A DNA stretch of 64,000 bases from Gellertiella hungarica. Lineage in GTDB: Bacteria; Pseudomonadota; Alphaproteobacteria; Rhizobiales; Rhizobiaceae. Shown one piece after another: positions 8,599 through 17,827 of this stretch (position 1 is its first letter; each line of letters opens with the position of its first letter). The stretch spans positions 682,001 through 746,000 of the forward strand of contig NZ_JACIEZ010000001.1 in NCBI RefSeq assembly GCF_014197145.1, in the 5' to 3' direction. Below the pieces are notes generated by a model that made no database searches, was not told the origin of the DNA, and saw nothing but the letters and a program-made list of their open reading frames with translations. A program made the translations under genes and the position numbers.

Positions 8599-9456
8599 GT
8601 GAGCGCGCCGCTGCTGCTGTCCGGTCCCGACAACCTGACCATCGAGCTCGATCCGGGCTCGATGCTCGATCTGCGCCGTGTGATTGCCGGGGGCGTCGAC
8701 TGGTCTCCCGGCCTGGCGATCGTCGATGATGGCGACCCGCGCATCCGCCATGCGCTTCAGGGCTTTCTGTTCACCTGCGGACCCGATCATGTCAGGCATC
8801 CTGAGCCGATTGCCTCGGGCGCGGGGCACTATCCGCTCCACGGCTCGGCGGCCGGGCATCGCGCGGTTGGAATCGAAAGCACTGCCGGTTCCTGCCGGGG
8901 CTCGATCCGCATCGGGCTGGCCGATGGCGGCGAGGCGCTCGTCGAGCGCCAATGGGAGATCGGTTCGGACGGATGGGTTTCGCTGCGGGACCGCCTGACC
9001 AACAGCGGCGGTGCGCCTTTTGCACCCATGATGATGTATCATACGAATATCGGCGGCGGCCTGCTCGGGCCGGAGACCCGGCTTGAGGGGGAGATGTTTC
9101 CCGATGGCGGGATGGCCTGGGATTTCTTCGACGATCCCGGCGGTGTCTTTTGCGTTCCCGCATCTCCGGTTGCGGAAATCGGCGGCGAGGCGGTCCTGCG
9201 CCTCGGTCCGGTGGCGCAGGCGGACGGGCTCACGCTCGAGGTCCGCTTTCCCACGCCTTCGCTTCCCCATCTGCAGATGTGGCGCGCCCGACGCGAAGGC
9301 GTGAACGTCCTGGGCATCGAGCCCTGCAGCCACCGCAGGGCAAAGCGGCAGGCCCTTGCCGAAGCGGGGGAACTTGCCGTTCTCGCTCCGGGGGAGATGC
9401 TGTCCTGCGGGCTTCGCTTCCGCTTTTCCCTTGCGGCCCGGCCTTCATCGCGTTGA
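8599..9456 (+). CDS. Aldose 1-epimerase-like protein (DUF4432 type)
   Basis: 285 residues beginning at GTG 8599 with GAGGCAGG just upstream. The frame stays open further back, but that part overlaps the MarR gene. It is all-beta in character, with the segments HYPLHGSAAG, MMMYHTNIGGG and GIEPCS, which are hallmarks of galactose-mutarotase-like DUF4432 proteins. The likely role is binding or epimerising a sugar. Coupling to the MarR gene suggests both respond to the same carbohydrate. Confidence 0.75.
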   Translation: MSAPLLLSGPDNLTIELDPGSMLDLRRVIAGGVDWSPGLAIVDDGDPRIRHALQGFLFTCGPDHVRHPEPIASGAGHYPLHGSAAGHRAVGIESTAGSCRGSIRIGLADGGEALVERQWEIGSDGWVSLRDRLTNSGGAPFAPMMMYHTNIGGGLLGPETRLEGEMFPDGGMAWDFFDDPGGVFCVPASPVAEIGGEAVLRLGPVAQADGLTLEVRFPTPSLPHLQMWRARREGVNVLGIEPCSHRRAKRQALAEAGELAVLAPGEMLSCGLRFRFSLAARPSSR

Positions 9457-9513
9457 CGCGCCCGCCTGCCGCCATTAGATGGATGCAACCATTTCCAAGC
9501 GGAGGACGACAGC

Positions 9514-9852
9514 ATGGATATCCGGCCCATCGATTCTGAATATTCCGTGAGCGGACAGATCACCGTCGAGGATCTCGATGCGATCAAGGCTCAGGGCTTC
9601 AAGTCCATCGTCTGCCACCGCCCGGATCACGAGCAGCCCGACCAGCCGGAATTCGCGGCGATCGCGGCCCGGGCAGAAGAGCTCGGCCTTTCCATCACCC
9701 ACATTCCGGTAGGCCCCATGGGTGTGACGGCGGATGCCGTCCAGGCCATGGTGGATGCGCTCGATACCATGGAGCGCCCGATGCTCGGCTATTGCCGCTC
9801 CGGCGCCCGCTCGACGGCGATCTACCAGCAGACCGCCCATATCCGGAACTGA
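9514..9852 (+). CDS. TIGR01244/BLH-domain small phosphatase or sulfurtransferase-like protein
   Basis: 112 residues with the cysteine loop YCRSGARS near residues 93-100, typical of the small protein-tyrosine-phosphatase-like family called TIGR01244 or 'beta-lactamase hydrolase-like' in rhizobia. In relatives this domain is often fused to a metallo-beta-lactamase persulfide dioxygenase (Blh), tying it to sulfide handling; here it stands alone. It precedes a RidA gene by 30 bp and may be co-transcribed with it. Confidence 0.75.
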   Translation: MDIRPIDSEYSVSGQITVEDLDAIKAQGFKSIVCHRPDHEQPDQPEFAAIAARAEELGLSITHIPVGPMGVTADAVQAMVDALDTMERPMLGYCRSGARSTAIYQQTAHIRN

Positions 9853-9882
9853 TTTGACCATAAGCCCCAGAAGGAGCATTTC

Positions 9883-10224
9883 ATGACCATCAAGCGTATC
9901 GAAGCCGGTCCCCGCATGAGCCAGGCCGTCATCCACGGCAACACGGTTTATCTCGCCGGTCAGGTTGGCGAAGGCGCCACCGTCACCGAGCAGAGCCGTT
10001 CGGCACTGGCCGAGGTCGACCGTCTTCTGGCCGCTGCCGGCACCGACAAGTCGAAGATCCTGCAGACCATCATCTATCTCTCCGACATGTCCACCTTCGC
10101 CGAGATGAACGCGGTCTGGGAAGCCTGGGTCGATCCCAACAACACGCCGGCCCGCGCGACCTCGCAGGGCGCGCTCGCAACGCCGGACTACAAGGTCGAA
10201 TTCATCGTGACCGCCGCCCTCTGA
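9883..10224 (+). CDS. ridA: RidA/YjgF family enamine-imine deaminase
   Basis: 113 residues, slightly shorter than the 125-130 of classical RidA. It has the family pattern VYLAGQVG near residue 23, the NAVWEAWV helix, and the PARATSQG segment near residue 88 that carries the substrate-binding Arg. RidA proteins hydrolyse reactive enamines and imines left by PLP enzymes such as threonine dehydratase. An AGAAGGAG ribosome site precedes the ATG and a strong terminator follows. The substrate preference within the wider Rid family cannot be fixed from sequence alone. Confidence 0.85.
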   Translation: MTIKRIEAGPRMSQAVIHGNTVYLAGQVGEGATVTEQSRSALAEVDRLLAAAGTDKSKILQTIIYLSDMSTFAEMNAVWEAWVDPNNTPARATSQGALATPDYKVEFIVTAAL

Positions 10225-10251
10225 GGCCGGTTCCGACGAACGGAAAACGAG

Positions 10252-10279
10252 AAACGCCCGGCCAAGGCCGGGCGTTTTT
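10252..10279. terminator. Terminator shared by ridA and the convergent HerA-like gene
   Basis: 12-bp perfect stem (10252-10263 with 10266-10277 region) and TTTTT on the plus strand. It lies between the stop codons of the two convergent genes. Confidence 0.9.
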
Positions 10280-10294
10280 GCGTCTGGAATCTGC

Positions 10295-11899
10295 TCAGCG
10301 CTTGAGGCTGCCAAGGATGCCGCGCACCAGTGCACGGCCAACGGAGGAGGCAACGGAGCGGGCGACGCTCTTCATCGCGGCTTCCACCACCGTCTCGCGC
10401 TGGTAACCGGAACGGGGGCGAGGCTGCTCCCGCTCGTCATCCGCGGGCTTGTCGCCGAAGCCCGGAAGCGTCCAGCGTCCGCCGGCGGTTCCGTTGTCCT
10501 GCCCGGGCTGCGGTGCGCTCTGCTGGGGGGCGGGTTCCGGCTGGGCCGTCTTCGCCGCCCGTGCCATCAGGATCTCATAGGCCGACTCACGGTCTTCGTC
10601 GACGTCGTACTGGTTGGCGACCGGGCTCATCTGCATGACCTTCTGCCGCTCCTGATCGGTGATCGGTCCGAGGCGCGAGGACGGCGGACGGATGAGGGTG
10701 CGCTCCACCATCGAGGGCACGCCCTTCTCTTCCAGCATGGAGACCAGCGCCTCGCCGGTTCCCAGCGCCGTGATGGCGGTTGCGCAATCGAAGGTCGGGT
10801 TGGGGCGGAAGGTTTCCGCCGCGGTCTTCACGGCCCGCTGTTCGCGCGGGGTGTAGGCACGCAAGGCATGCTGCACGCGGTTGCCGAGCTGGGCCAGAAC
10901 CGTTTCCGGCACGTCCATCGGGTTCTGCGTGACGAAATAGACGCCGACGCCCTTCGAGCGGATGAGGCGCACGACCTGCTCGACCCGCTGTATGAGCACC
11001 GGCGGCGCGTCGTTGAACAGGAGATGGGCCTCGTCGAAGAAGAATACCAGCCGCGGCTTTTCCGGGTCGCCCACTTCCGGCAGTTCCTCGAAAAGCTCCG
11101 AAAGCAGCCAGAGCAGGAAGGTCGCGTAGAGGCGGGGATTCATCATCAGCTTGTCTGCCGCCAGCACGGAGATCGCGCCGCGGCCGTCATTGGTGACGCG
11201 CATCATGTCGCTGATCTTCAGCGCCGGTTCGCCGAAGAAGTGGGCAGCGCCCTGCTGCTCGAGCACCAGGAGGGCGCGTTGCAGCGATCCGACGGATGCC
11301 TTGCTCACGAGACCATACTGGGCGGAAATCTCCTGCGCGTTCTCGGCCATGTAGTTCAGAAGGGCCTGCAGGTCCTTGAGGTCGAGAAGTGCCAGCCCGC
11401 CCTGGTCGGCCAGCTTGAAGGCAATGTTCAGCACGCCTTCCTGCGCTTCGGAGGCATTCATCAGGCGGGCGAGCAGCAGCGGCCCCATTTCCGCGATGGT
11501 GGTGCGGACACGATGGCCCTTCTCGCCGTAGAGATCCCAGAAGATGACCGGAAATTCCTCGAAGCCATAGGGGTCGAGGCCGATCTGCTCAGCGCGCTTG
11601 GCCAGGAAATCCTTGGCTTCGCCCATCTGCGAGATACCGGAGAGATCGCCTTTCACGTCGGCGCAGAAGACGGGCACGCCCGCATCGGAGAAGCCTTCGG
11701 CAAGCACCTGCAGGGTAACCGTCTTGCCGGTACCGGTCGCGCCGGTCACCAGGCCATGGCGGTTTCCGTAGCGCAGGTCGAGATATTCGCCCTTGTTGTT
11801 GGTGTCGTCAGGCTTGCGGCTCGTGCCGATGTAGATCTTTCCGTCCTGAAGCAGCACCGGTATCTCCCTTTCGTGTCCGGCAGCCGTCATGGCTGCCAT
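10295..11899 (-). CDS. HerA-like P-loop ATPase (DUF853/YjgR family)
   Basis: 534 residues. Walker A GATGTGKT (residues ~53-60) and Walker B LVFFFDEAHLLF (around residue 285) frame a RecA-like motor, as in E. coli YjgR and archaeal HerA helicase. The C-terminal ~70 residues are low-complexity, rich in Pro, Gln and Arg, ending in a helix. YjgR-type proteins are widespread but of undefined role. No NurA-type nuclease partner or defence gene is adjacent, so I see no evidence of an antiphage HerA system here. A second ATG three codons in (11890) is an equally possible start. Confidence 0.88.
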   Translation of the reverse strand: MAAMTAAGHEREIPVLLQDGKIYIGTSRKPDDTNNKGEYLDLRYGNRHGLVTGATGTGKTVTLQVLAEGFSDAGVPVFCADVKGDLSGISQMGEAKDFLAKRAEQIGLDPYGFEEFPVIFWDLYGEKGHRVRTTIAEMGPLLLARLMNASEAQEGVLNIAFKLADQGGLALLDLKDLQALLNYMAENAQEISAQYGLVSKASVGSLQRALLVLEQQGAAHFFGEPALKISDMMRVTNDGRGAISVLAADKLMMNPRLYATFLLWLLSELFEELPEVGDPEKPRLVFFFDEAHLLFNDAPPVLIQRVEQVVRLIRSKGVGVYFVTQNPMDVPETVLAQLGNRVQHALRAYTPREQRAVKTAAETFRPNPTFDCATAITALGTGEALVSMLEEKGVPSMVERTLIRPPSSRLGPITDQERQKVMQMSPVANQYDVDEDRESAYEILMARAAKTAQPEPAPQQSAPQPGQDNGTAGGRWTLPGFGDKPADDEREQPRPRSGYQRETVVEAAMKSVARSVASSVGRALVRGILGSLKR

Positions 11900-12098
11900 T
11901 ATGTGTTGAACAGGTTATAAATAACCCTGACGCGCAAGCAAGCATCTCTGCATCGCCACAGGCGACCGGACCGGCAATTGACAGGCGGCCTGAGTCGCCG
12001 TCACCCTGCGACAGGAATTCAGGGTCGGAAGGCTTGAGTTTCCCGCCGGGGTTCTTTACCTTGACGTTAACGTAACAGTTCAGCCTTGGGAGATTTGC

Positions 12099-12476
12099 AT
12101 GAACGAACTCGTGACTCAGGTAGCCGATCGTGTGGGTATCGATCCGGCGACAGCGGAAAAGGCCATCGGCATGATGCTGGCCTTCCTGCAGAAGGAAGGC
12201 GATGGCGATGCAGTGGCAAAGATGATCGCCGCCATTCCGGGTGCGGCCGATCTTGCTGCCAATGCCTCCGGCGGCGGCGGCATGCTCGGCGGCCTGATGA
12301 GCGCCATGGGCGGAGGCGTGATGGCTCTCGGCCAGCAGCTGATGTCCCAGGGCCTCGGCATGGGCGAGATCACCGGCCTTGCGCGCGAAACCATGGCCGT
12401 TGCCCGGCAGTATGCCGGTGCCGACGTGGTGGACGAAGTCGTGGCCTCCGTTCCGGGCCTCAGCCAGTTCGTCTGA
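12099..12476 (+). CDS. Small DUF2267/DUF2780-like protein
   Basis: 125 residues: a helical N-terminus (NELVTQVADRVGIDPATAEK), a Gly/Met-rich middle (GGGGMLGGLMSAMGGG near residues 57-72), and a helical C-terminus ending VPGLSQFV. This arrangement matches small rhizobial proteins annotated as DUF2267 or DUF2780, whose function is unknown. GGGAG precedes the ATG. It is a stand-alone gene with its own terminator. Confidence 0.7.
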   Translation: MNELVTQVADRVGIDPATAEKAIGMMLAFLQKEGDGDAVAKMIAAIPGAADLAANASGGGGMLGGLMSAMGGGVMALGQQLMSQGLGMGEITGLARETMAVARQYAGADVVDEVVASVPGLSQFV

Positions 12477-12510
12477 TACGGCGTTCCCTGCTGACTATCA
12501 CGGCATGACC

Positions 12511-12548
12511 AGCCCCGGATGCGCCCAACCGCGCAGCCGGGGTTTTTC
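12511..12548 (+). terminator. Terminator after the DUF2267-like gene
   Basis: CCCCGG (12513-12518) pairs with CCGGGG (12537-12542), with further TGCG/CGCA pairing inside, followed by TTTTT. Confidence 0.8.
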
Positions 12549-12554
12549 GCATCC

Positions 12555-13337
12555 TCAGTCCCGGGCCGCCACGACGAAGAGGCGCGGCATCGCCAAGAGC
12601 ACCGAGCCATCGCCGAGTGGGGGATAGGCCTCGCCGATGGCCGCGCTGTAGGCTGCGAGATAGGCCTGCACACTCGATGCCCCTGCCTTTTCCTCCAGAC
12701 GGTCGAGATAGGGCCGCAGGCCTGCGCCGCGCACGAAGTCGACAATGCCTTCCGAACCGGCAAGGCGATGGTAATAGGTCGTCCGCCAGACGGTGACCGA
12801 GAACCCCTCGCTTCCCAGGACCTGCACGTACTCCCGCGGCTGCGGAAGGGGTGTCCGCGTCGGCGGCTTCCCTTCGAAGGCCTCCAGAAATTCGGGGCTT
12901 CCCGCAATCTCCTCCATCAGCCGATGGGTCGGCTCTTCCAGATTGTCGGGCATCTGGATCGCGAGCATGCCGCCGGGCGCGAGGCAGGTGCCAAGTTCCC
13001 GGAGAAGCGGCAGGTGGTCCGGAACCCAATGGAAAACGGCATTGGAAAAGAGAAGATCGACCGGACTGTCCGGTCTCCATGAGGTGACATCCGCCTGCGT
13101 GACCGTGATGTCCGGAAGCCTGCGCCGCGCCGCGTCCACCATGGCGGCATCGCTGTCGAGTGCGAGAATCGCCGCTCCTGGAAACCGCCGTGCCAGCGCC
13201 TCCGTCGAGTTTCCCGGGCCGCAGCCCATGTCGACGATACGCTGTGGCTTCGCATCGCCAAGCGCCCGGATGAGGTCCGCGCAGGGGCGGTTCCGCTCCT
13301 CCTCGAAGCGGCTGTATCGGACAGGTTCCCAGCTCAT
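12555..13337 (-). CDS. tam: Trans-aconitate 2-methyltransferase
   Basis: 260-residue class I SAM methyltransferase. It carries the SAM-binding loop VDMGCGPGNSTEAL near residue 34, ALDSDAAMV (motif II), and FSNAVFHWVPDH near residue 97, which is characteristic of Tam. Tam methylates trans-aconitate, a spontaneous inhibitor of the TCA cycle. The frame continues upstream, but MSWEPVRYS is the family's usual start, and its ATG overlaps the stop of the upstream dehalogenase by 4 nt (ATGA), showing translational coupling. Confidence 0.88.
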   Translation of the reverse strand: MSWEPVRYSRFEEERNRPCADLIRALGDAKPQRIVDMGCGPGNSTEALARRFPGAAILALDSDAAMVDAARRRLPDITVTQADVTSWRPDSPVDLLFSNAVFHWVPDHLPLLRELGTCLAPGGMLAIQMPDNLEEPTHRLMEEIAGSPEFLEAFEGKPPTRTPLPQPREYVQVLGSEGFSVTVWRTTYYHRLAGSEGIVDFVRGAGLRPYLDRLEEKAGASSVQAYLAAYSAAIGEAYPPLGDGSVLLAMPRLFVVAARD

Positions 13338-14020
13338 GCTTCGCCCTCGCGCAGGGCCGAAAGGCCCGTCAGCGACGGCAGCACGTGCCGGGGAGGAAGG
13401 TCCCGGTATTCGAGCGGCAGCCCCTGCCGGTTGATCCAGACGCAACGGAAGCCGAAGGCGGTCGCTCCCGCTATGTCCCACCCATTGGACGACTGGAAGG
13501 AGATCTGCCCGGGCGTGCATCCGAAACGGGACGTGGCAAGCTCATAGGTCGCCGGCACGGTCTTGAAGCGGGAAAGCCCGTCCACGGAAAGAATGGCATC
13601 GAACTGGGGCGCGAGGCCCGCGCGCGTCACGGCTTTCTCCAGCATGGCCGGCGTGCCGTTGGAAAGGATTGCCAGCTTTGCCCCCGCCGCCTTCAGGGCC
13701 TCCAGCTCCGCCTTCGCTTCGGGAAAGGCATCGAGCGTCGCGTAGGCATCGAGCAGCGCCGGCTTCAGGGCCCTGTCGGCTTCCGGGAAGCGTTGGAAGC
13801 AGTAATCGAGCGCATCTTCCGTGATGTGCCAGAAGTCACGATACCGGCCGGACATGGTGCGGATCCAGCTGTATTCCAGCTGGCGTGCGCGCCAGAGGTC
13901 GGAGAAGGGCTGGAGCGACGGCCCAAGCCTCTCCCCGACGCGGCGGACTGCGGAATGCACGTCGAAAAGCGTGCCATAGGCATCGAAGACATAGACGGGA
14001 AAGACGGCTTGGGCTGGCAT
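13334..14020 (-). CDS. Haloacid dehalogenase type II (HAD superfamily)
   Basis: 228 residues. HAD motif I FDAYGTLFD with nucleophile Asp near residue 12, motif II LSNG near residue 120, and the L-2-haloacid dehalogenase marker SSNGWDIAGA near residue 176 are all present. Such enzymes hydrolyse L-2-haloacids to D-2-hydroxyacids, though many genomic members have other or unknown substrates. The start is set by GAGGAGG seven nt before ATG 14020; a longer open frame upstream is a shadow. It is the first gene of a two-gene operon with tam. Confidence 0.88.
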   Translation of the reverse strand: MPAQAVFPVYVFDAYGTLFDVHSAVRRVGERLGPSLQPFSDLWRARQLEYSWIRTMSGRYRDFWHITEDALDYCFQRFPEADRALKPALLDAYATLDAFPEAKAELEALKAAGAKLAILSNGTPAMLEKAVTRAGLAPQFDAILSVDGLSRFKTVPATYELATSRFGCTPGQISFQSSNGWDIAGATAFGFRCVWINRQGLPLEYRDLPPRHVLPSLTGLSALREGEA

Positions 14021-14100
14021 GGCGGTTTCCTCCTCGGAAGGCCGAGGATAGACCGTGCTCCGTCGACCGCAAGCCGGAACCGGAATGCCCGCCGAAAGTA

Positions 14101-15192
14101 TCAGGCAAAGACCGGCGCGGCTTCCCCGCGATAGGCCGGCTTTGCCTGTCCCTCCGTCATCCGCCAGACGATCTCGTCGAGCAGGGCATCGTTTTCGGCA
14201 ATGATGCGGTGTCCGTCCTCGATGAGCGCGCGGATGTTTTCCGGCCGCAGGTCGTTGATGGCGAGGTTGCCCTGGCGCAAGGCTCCGTTCACGCGGTAGT
14301 AGTTCAGCGAATGACGGTTGGCCGGGGTCAACCGGGTCGCGATGCCGTCGAAGCTGGTCGCATCGCGGTTGATCAGGCTTGTCAGCAGCTGCGGCGCCGG
14401 GCATTCGAGCTCTCGGGCAAAGCCGACGAGCGGCGGCGTGACGGAGGCCAGCGACTGGCCATGGCTTCCGGCATGCAGGGCATCGAAATAGGGAAGCGGC
14501 TGCCGGTCGAGGCCGACGCCGAGCGAAACGAGGATCACTTCCGAGCCGGGGATGGTCCAGCGCACCCGGTTTGCCTCCACATACGCGCACATGGAGGGGT
14601 CGGTGGCCATGGTACCCCCGCTCATGAAGGGGATGAGCGGCGTGCCGCGCGGTTTTTTCTTCGAGAGGTTTTCAACCATGGCCGGAGCGAACATTTCCGG
14701 CGTGGCGCAACTGCCCCGCAGCGCCTGCCACACGTAGAAATCCGAATAGCCGCCTTCGAGATTGCTGAAGATCACGGCGCGGCGGTTCATCATGTCATAG
14801 GCGGGAATGAGAAGGCCGGTCTTGGCGGCGGTGAACGTCGTCTGCTCGCCGAATCGCCAGCGCAGGTTGCTTTCGAACACGTCGGGCGAATAGGGACCCG
14901 GTCCTGAAACCTCTTCCGGGTGATCGAACATGAAGCCGTGGTCATGCTGGAACATGTCGAAGATCTCGTCCGCCGTGCTGGTGGCGAAATCGGCGGGGTA
15001 GGGCTTCTCGACGCAGAGTGCCGCTGCGATCACGGCGCTGAGACCGCAGCCGGACACCAGATCCACATAGTGGTGTAGGCTCTCGCGCATGCTCGCCCGG
15101 CGCAGCCGCTTTTCCAGTTCCATCAGTACCATAACGGGCAGGATGCAGCGAATGCCCGCATTGTCGATGGACAGAATGACCCTCTTGCGCAT
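14101..15192 (-). CDS. Patatin-fold protein lacking the catalytic residues (pseudoenzyme)
   Basis: 363 residues that follow the patatin phospholipase fold end to end, including RKRVILSID at the N-terminus, the LPVMVLMELEKRL helix, and the SMCAYVEA segment. All three active-site motifs are altered. The oxyanion-hole DGGGxRG reads DNAGIRC, the nucleophile elbow GTSTG reads GCGLS so that the Ser position is Gly, and the dyad motif DGG reads SGG. The reading frame is otherwise intact, with a good GAAAGGAA ribosome site and an AT-rich promoter region (15193-15289). It should be unable to hydrolyse lipids by the normal mechanism and may act as a binding or regulatory protein. Confidence 0.8.
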   Translation of the reverse strand: MRKRVILSIDNAGIRCILPVMVLMELEKRLRRASMRESLHHYVDLVSGCGLSAVIAAALCVEKPYPADFATSTADEIFDMFQHDHGFMFDHPEEVSGPGPYSPDVFESNLRWRFGEQTTFTAAKTGLLIPAYDMMNRRAVIFSNLEGGYSDFYVWQALRGSCATPEMFAPAMVENLSKKKPRGTPLIPFMSGGTMATDPSMCAYVEANRVRWTIPGSEVILVSLGVGLDRQPLPYFDALHAGSHGQSLASVTPPLVGFARELECPAPQLLTSLINRDATSFDGIATRLTPANRHSLNYYRVNGALRQGNLAINDLRPENIRALIEDGHRIIAENDALLDEIVWRMTEGQAKPAYRGEAAPVFA

Positions 15193-15289
15193 GAGATTCC
15201 TTTCAAATTGATTTTCGTGATAAAATCCTTATAATCTAAAGTATAAGTGTGCGCGTCCCGATTGCAAGCCTTTGCTTTAGGAAAACGTT

Positions 15290-16330
15290 TTAAAATCTGG
15301 TGATGACCGAAATTCCGTTTTCCGTCGCGCGATCGAGCGCGGTGAGGAGGGGAACGGCTTCTTCCAGGCTGACATGCCGGCCGATCAGTTTACGGGGGTC
15401 GAGCTTGCCGCCGGTGATCATGGCCAGCATGTCCTCGTAGCGCCAGGCCTGCATGCCGTGGCTGCCGTAGATCTCAAGTTCGTGGGCAATGACCTGTCCC
15501 ATGGGGATCTGAGGTGCGGAATGGCTGCCGAGCATCAGGCCGACCTGCACATGGCGACCCCGCCTGCGAAGGTTGCGGATGGAATTGCAGCAGGTCGTGG
15601 TATGGCCGAGCGCGTCGATGGAGACATGCGCGCCGCCGCCCGTGATTTCGCGCACGGCCTCCACCACATCGGCGGACCCTGCACCATTGATGGTGGCGGC
15701 TGCGCCGGCGCCGCGCGCCAGCGCGAGCTTGTCCTCGGCGATATCGACGGCAACCACATTGGCACCGAGCGCGGAGGCGATCATGATGGCGGACAGGCCG
15801 ACTCCACCGGCCCCGTGAACGGCGACCCATTCGCCGCCGCGGACCTTGCCCTGATCGGCAATGGCCCGGAAGGCCGTGGCGAAGCGGCATCCCAGGCTGG
15901 CGGCCGTGGCGTAGTCCACTTCTTCGGGCAGCTTCACCAGATTGGTGTCGGCATAGGCGATGGCAACATATTCCGCAAACGAGCCCCAGTGGGTGAAGCC
16001 CGGCTGGAACTGGTAGGGGCAGACCTGATGATTGCCGGAATGGCACTCGCTGCAGCGGCCGCAGCCCGAGACGAAGGGCACGGTCACCCGGTCTCCCAGC
16101 TTGTAGCGCATGACGTTCTTGCCCTTGGCGACGATGCGGCCGGCCAGCTCGTGTCCGGGCACGTGGGGCAGGGTGATGTCGGGATCGTGTCCCATCCATC
16201 CGTGCCAGTCCGACCGGCAGAGGGCGGTCGCTTCCACCTTGATCACGACGCCATCCTCGGTCGGCTCGGGATCCGGCAGGATGCGGATCTCGGGTGTGAC
16301 GCCAAAGGCTTCGTAATACATGGCTTTCAT
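15290..16330 (-). CDS. Zinc-dependent medium-chain alcohol dehydrogenase
   Basis: 346-residue MDR-family enzyme. The catalytic zinc ligands are visible as LCRSDWHGW (Cys near 38) and PGHELAG (His/Glu near 60). The structural zinc site has four cysteines in [16 protein letters not shown] (near 90-105), and the cofactor loop is GAGGVGLSA near 170. The ATG at 16330 follows AGAGGATGAAG. The wording and length fit the group often annotated as alcohol dehydrogenase or threonine-dehydrogenase-like; the substrate is not determined. It is unlinked to the first alcohol dehydrogenase and stands as a single gene. Confidence 0.88.
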   Translation of the reverse strand: MKAMYYEAFGVTPEIRILPDPEPTEDGVVIKVEATALCRSDWHGWMGHDPDITLPHVPGHELAGRIVAKGKNVMRYKLGDRVTVPFVSGCGRCSECHSGNHQVCPYQFQPGFTHWGSFAEYVAIAYADTNLVKLPEEVDYATAASLGCRFATAFRAIADQGKVRGGEWVAVHGAGGVGLSAIMIASALGANVVAVDIAEDKLALARGAGAAATINGAGSADVVEAVREITGGGAHVSIDALGHTTTCCNSIRNLRRRGRHVQVGLMLGSHSAPQIPMGQVIAHELEIYGSHGMQAWRYEDMLAMITGGKLDPRKLIGRHVSLEEAVPLLTALDRATENGISVITRF

Positions 16331-16443
16331 GACTTCATCCTCTGCTGTGAGGGTCGAGGATTGCACGGCCCATCCGCGACAGAAAGCGACAAAGGTGCCA
16401 TCTCCTGTCGCAAAGCCGACACGTCGTGCCGGCCCGGACGGCG

Positions 16444-16785
16444 TTATTTCGCGATCTTCAGCAGGTCCGGCCCAAGCTCGCTTCCCACCTCCGCCTTTCG
16501 GCTCTGCTTGTCGAAGACGCAGATGACGGAGCCCGTGCCTCCTGCCTTCAGCTTGCCGGTGACGATGGCAAGACCGTAGCGCTCGCTGCCATAGGGGTCG
16601 ACGACGACCCGCGGCTTGGAAAAGCTGTCGCCGGTCGCCGCCTTGCAGGCCGCGGCGACCTCCTTGCCGAAGGCTGCCCAGGAATCATCGGAGGAGGCGC
16701 GGGCGGAGAGCGTGCCGAGGCCGAGCGAAAGGCCGGCCAGCATCAGAAGCGAACAGGGGCGGGCTGAGAACAGGGTCATCATCAT
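16444..16785 (-). CDS. Small secreted protein of unknown function
   Basis: 113 residues. Three consecutive ATG codons (16785, 16782, 16779) are preceded by AAGGAAGG, so the longer open frame above is not used. A signal peptide runs [11 protein letters not shown]...SARA with cleavage before SSDDSW. The mature part (~85 residues) holds two cysteines, one early in a KAAC segment and one in VICVFDK, that may form a disulfide. I do not recognise the family. Its position after the Zn alcohol dehydrogenase suggests no specific role. Confidence 0.7.
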   Translation of the reverse strand: MMMTLFSARPCSLLMLAGLSLGLGTLSARASSDDSWAAFGKEVAAACKAATGDSFSKPRVVVDPYGSERYGLAIVTGKLKAGGTGSVICVFDKQSRKAEVGSELGPDLLKIAK

Positions 16786-17015
16786 GCCTTCCTTGAAATC
16801 GTGTGGTTCTCGTGTCCCGACGGCCCGGGACCTGCGCATACGGCCACGGAGGCCCCCGCCGGTCAAGCGGAGCGCACGGGAGGGGCCAACCGCTCGCACC
16901 GGTCGCCGAAACGGGGAATTTTGACGTTTGGAAGGTTGCCTCGTGGACATTCCGCACCTATGTTCCGGCACGACCGATGCCTCTTTAACGCATCCTGTTG
17001 CCAAAGGAGAAAACC

Positions 17016-17618
17016 ATGGCCTTCGAATTGCCCGAACTTCCCTATGATTACGATGCGCTCGCCCCGTTCATGTCGCGCGAGACCCTCGAATATCATCACG
17101 ACAAGCACCACAAGGCGTATGTCGACAACGGCAACAAGCTGGCTGCTGAAGCCGGCATGGAAGGCCTTTCCCTCGAAGAGATCGTGAAGCAGTCCTTCGG
17201 CAAGAATGCCGGCCTGTTCAACAACGCCGGTCAGCACTACAACCACATCCACTTCTGGAAGTGGATGAAGAAGGGCGGCGGCGGCAACAAGCTGCCGGGC
17301 AAGCTGGAAGCAGCCATCAATTCCGACCTCGGCGGCTTCGACAAGTTCCGCGCCGATTTCATCGCTGCCGGCACCACCCAGTTCGGTTCGGGCTGGGCAT
17401 GGCTCTCCGTCAAGAACGGCAAGCTCGAGATCTCGAAGACCCCGAACGGCGAAAACCCGCTGGTCCACGGCGCATCGCCGATCCTCGGCGTCGACGTCTG
17501 GGAACATTCCTACTACATCGACTACCGCAACGCCCGTCCGAAGTACCTCGAAGCCTTCGTCGACAGCCTGATCAACTGGGATTACGTGCTGGAAATGTAC
17601 GAAGCTGCCGCGAAGTAA
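17016..17618 (+). CDS. sodB: Iron/manganese superoxide dismutase
   Basis: 200 residues, normal for the family. Metal ligands are in YHHDKHHKAYV (His near 27), GQHYNHIHFW (His near 75), and DVWEHSYYIDY (Asp and His near 160-164), in the expected order for Fe/Mn SOD. It removes cytosolic superoxide. AAAGGAGA lies six nt before ATG 17016; an in-frame TTG at 16998 is less likely. Single gene with a strong terminator. Sequence alone does not decide Fe against Mn cofactor use. Confidence 0.95.
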   Translation: MAFELPELPYDYDALAPFMSRETLEYHHDKHHKAYVDNGNKLAAEAGMEGLSLEEIVKQSFGKNAGLFNNAGQHYNHIHFWKWMKKGGGGNKLPGKLEAAINSDLGGFDKFRADFIAAGTTQFGSGWAWLSVKNGKLEISKTPNGENPLVHGASPILGVDVWEHSYYIDYRNARPKYLEAFVDSLINWDYVLEMYEAAAK

Positions 17619-17643
17619 GTGCGACAAAGCCCGGGATTTTCCG

Positions 17644-17673
17644 AAACCGGCGGCCCTTGGCCGCCGGTTTTTT
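17644..17673 (+). terminator. Terminator of sodB
   Basis: 12-bp perfect stem (17644-17655 with 17659-17670), CTT loop, six consecutive T. Confidence 0.92.
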
Positions 17674-17827
17674 CGTTTGTGCGACAGACGGCGCGTCTCT
17701 TTTCACTCCCGCCTCATCCATCAGCCGCGCGCACGGTAATCATAAAATCATTTCATCCTTCCGCGCCTGTTGTTTGTTCACGTTTTGTGCCAGAACAATA
17801 CGCAATCAGGAGTGAGGGAAAACAATC

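Noticed and set aside
10295..11899. HerA-like ATPase as part of a HerA-DUF4297 or HerA-SIR2 defence system
   Set aside because: No effector nuclease, SIR2 or NurA gene flanks it; the protein fits the housekeeping YjgR/DUF853 type.
14101..15192. Patatin-like gene as a CBASS effector
   Set aside because: There is no CD-NTase, HORMA or ubiquitin-like gene nearby and the catalytic residues are missing.
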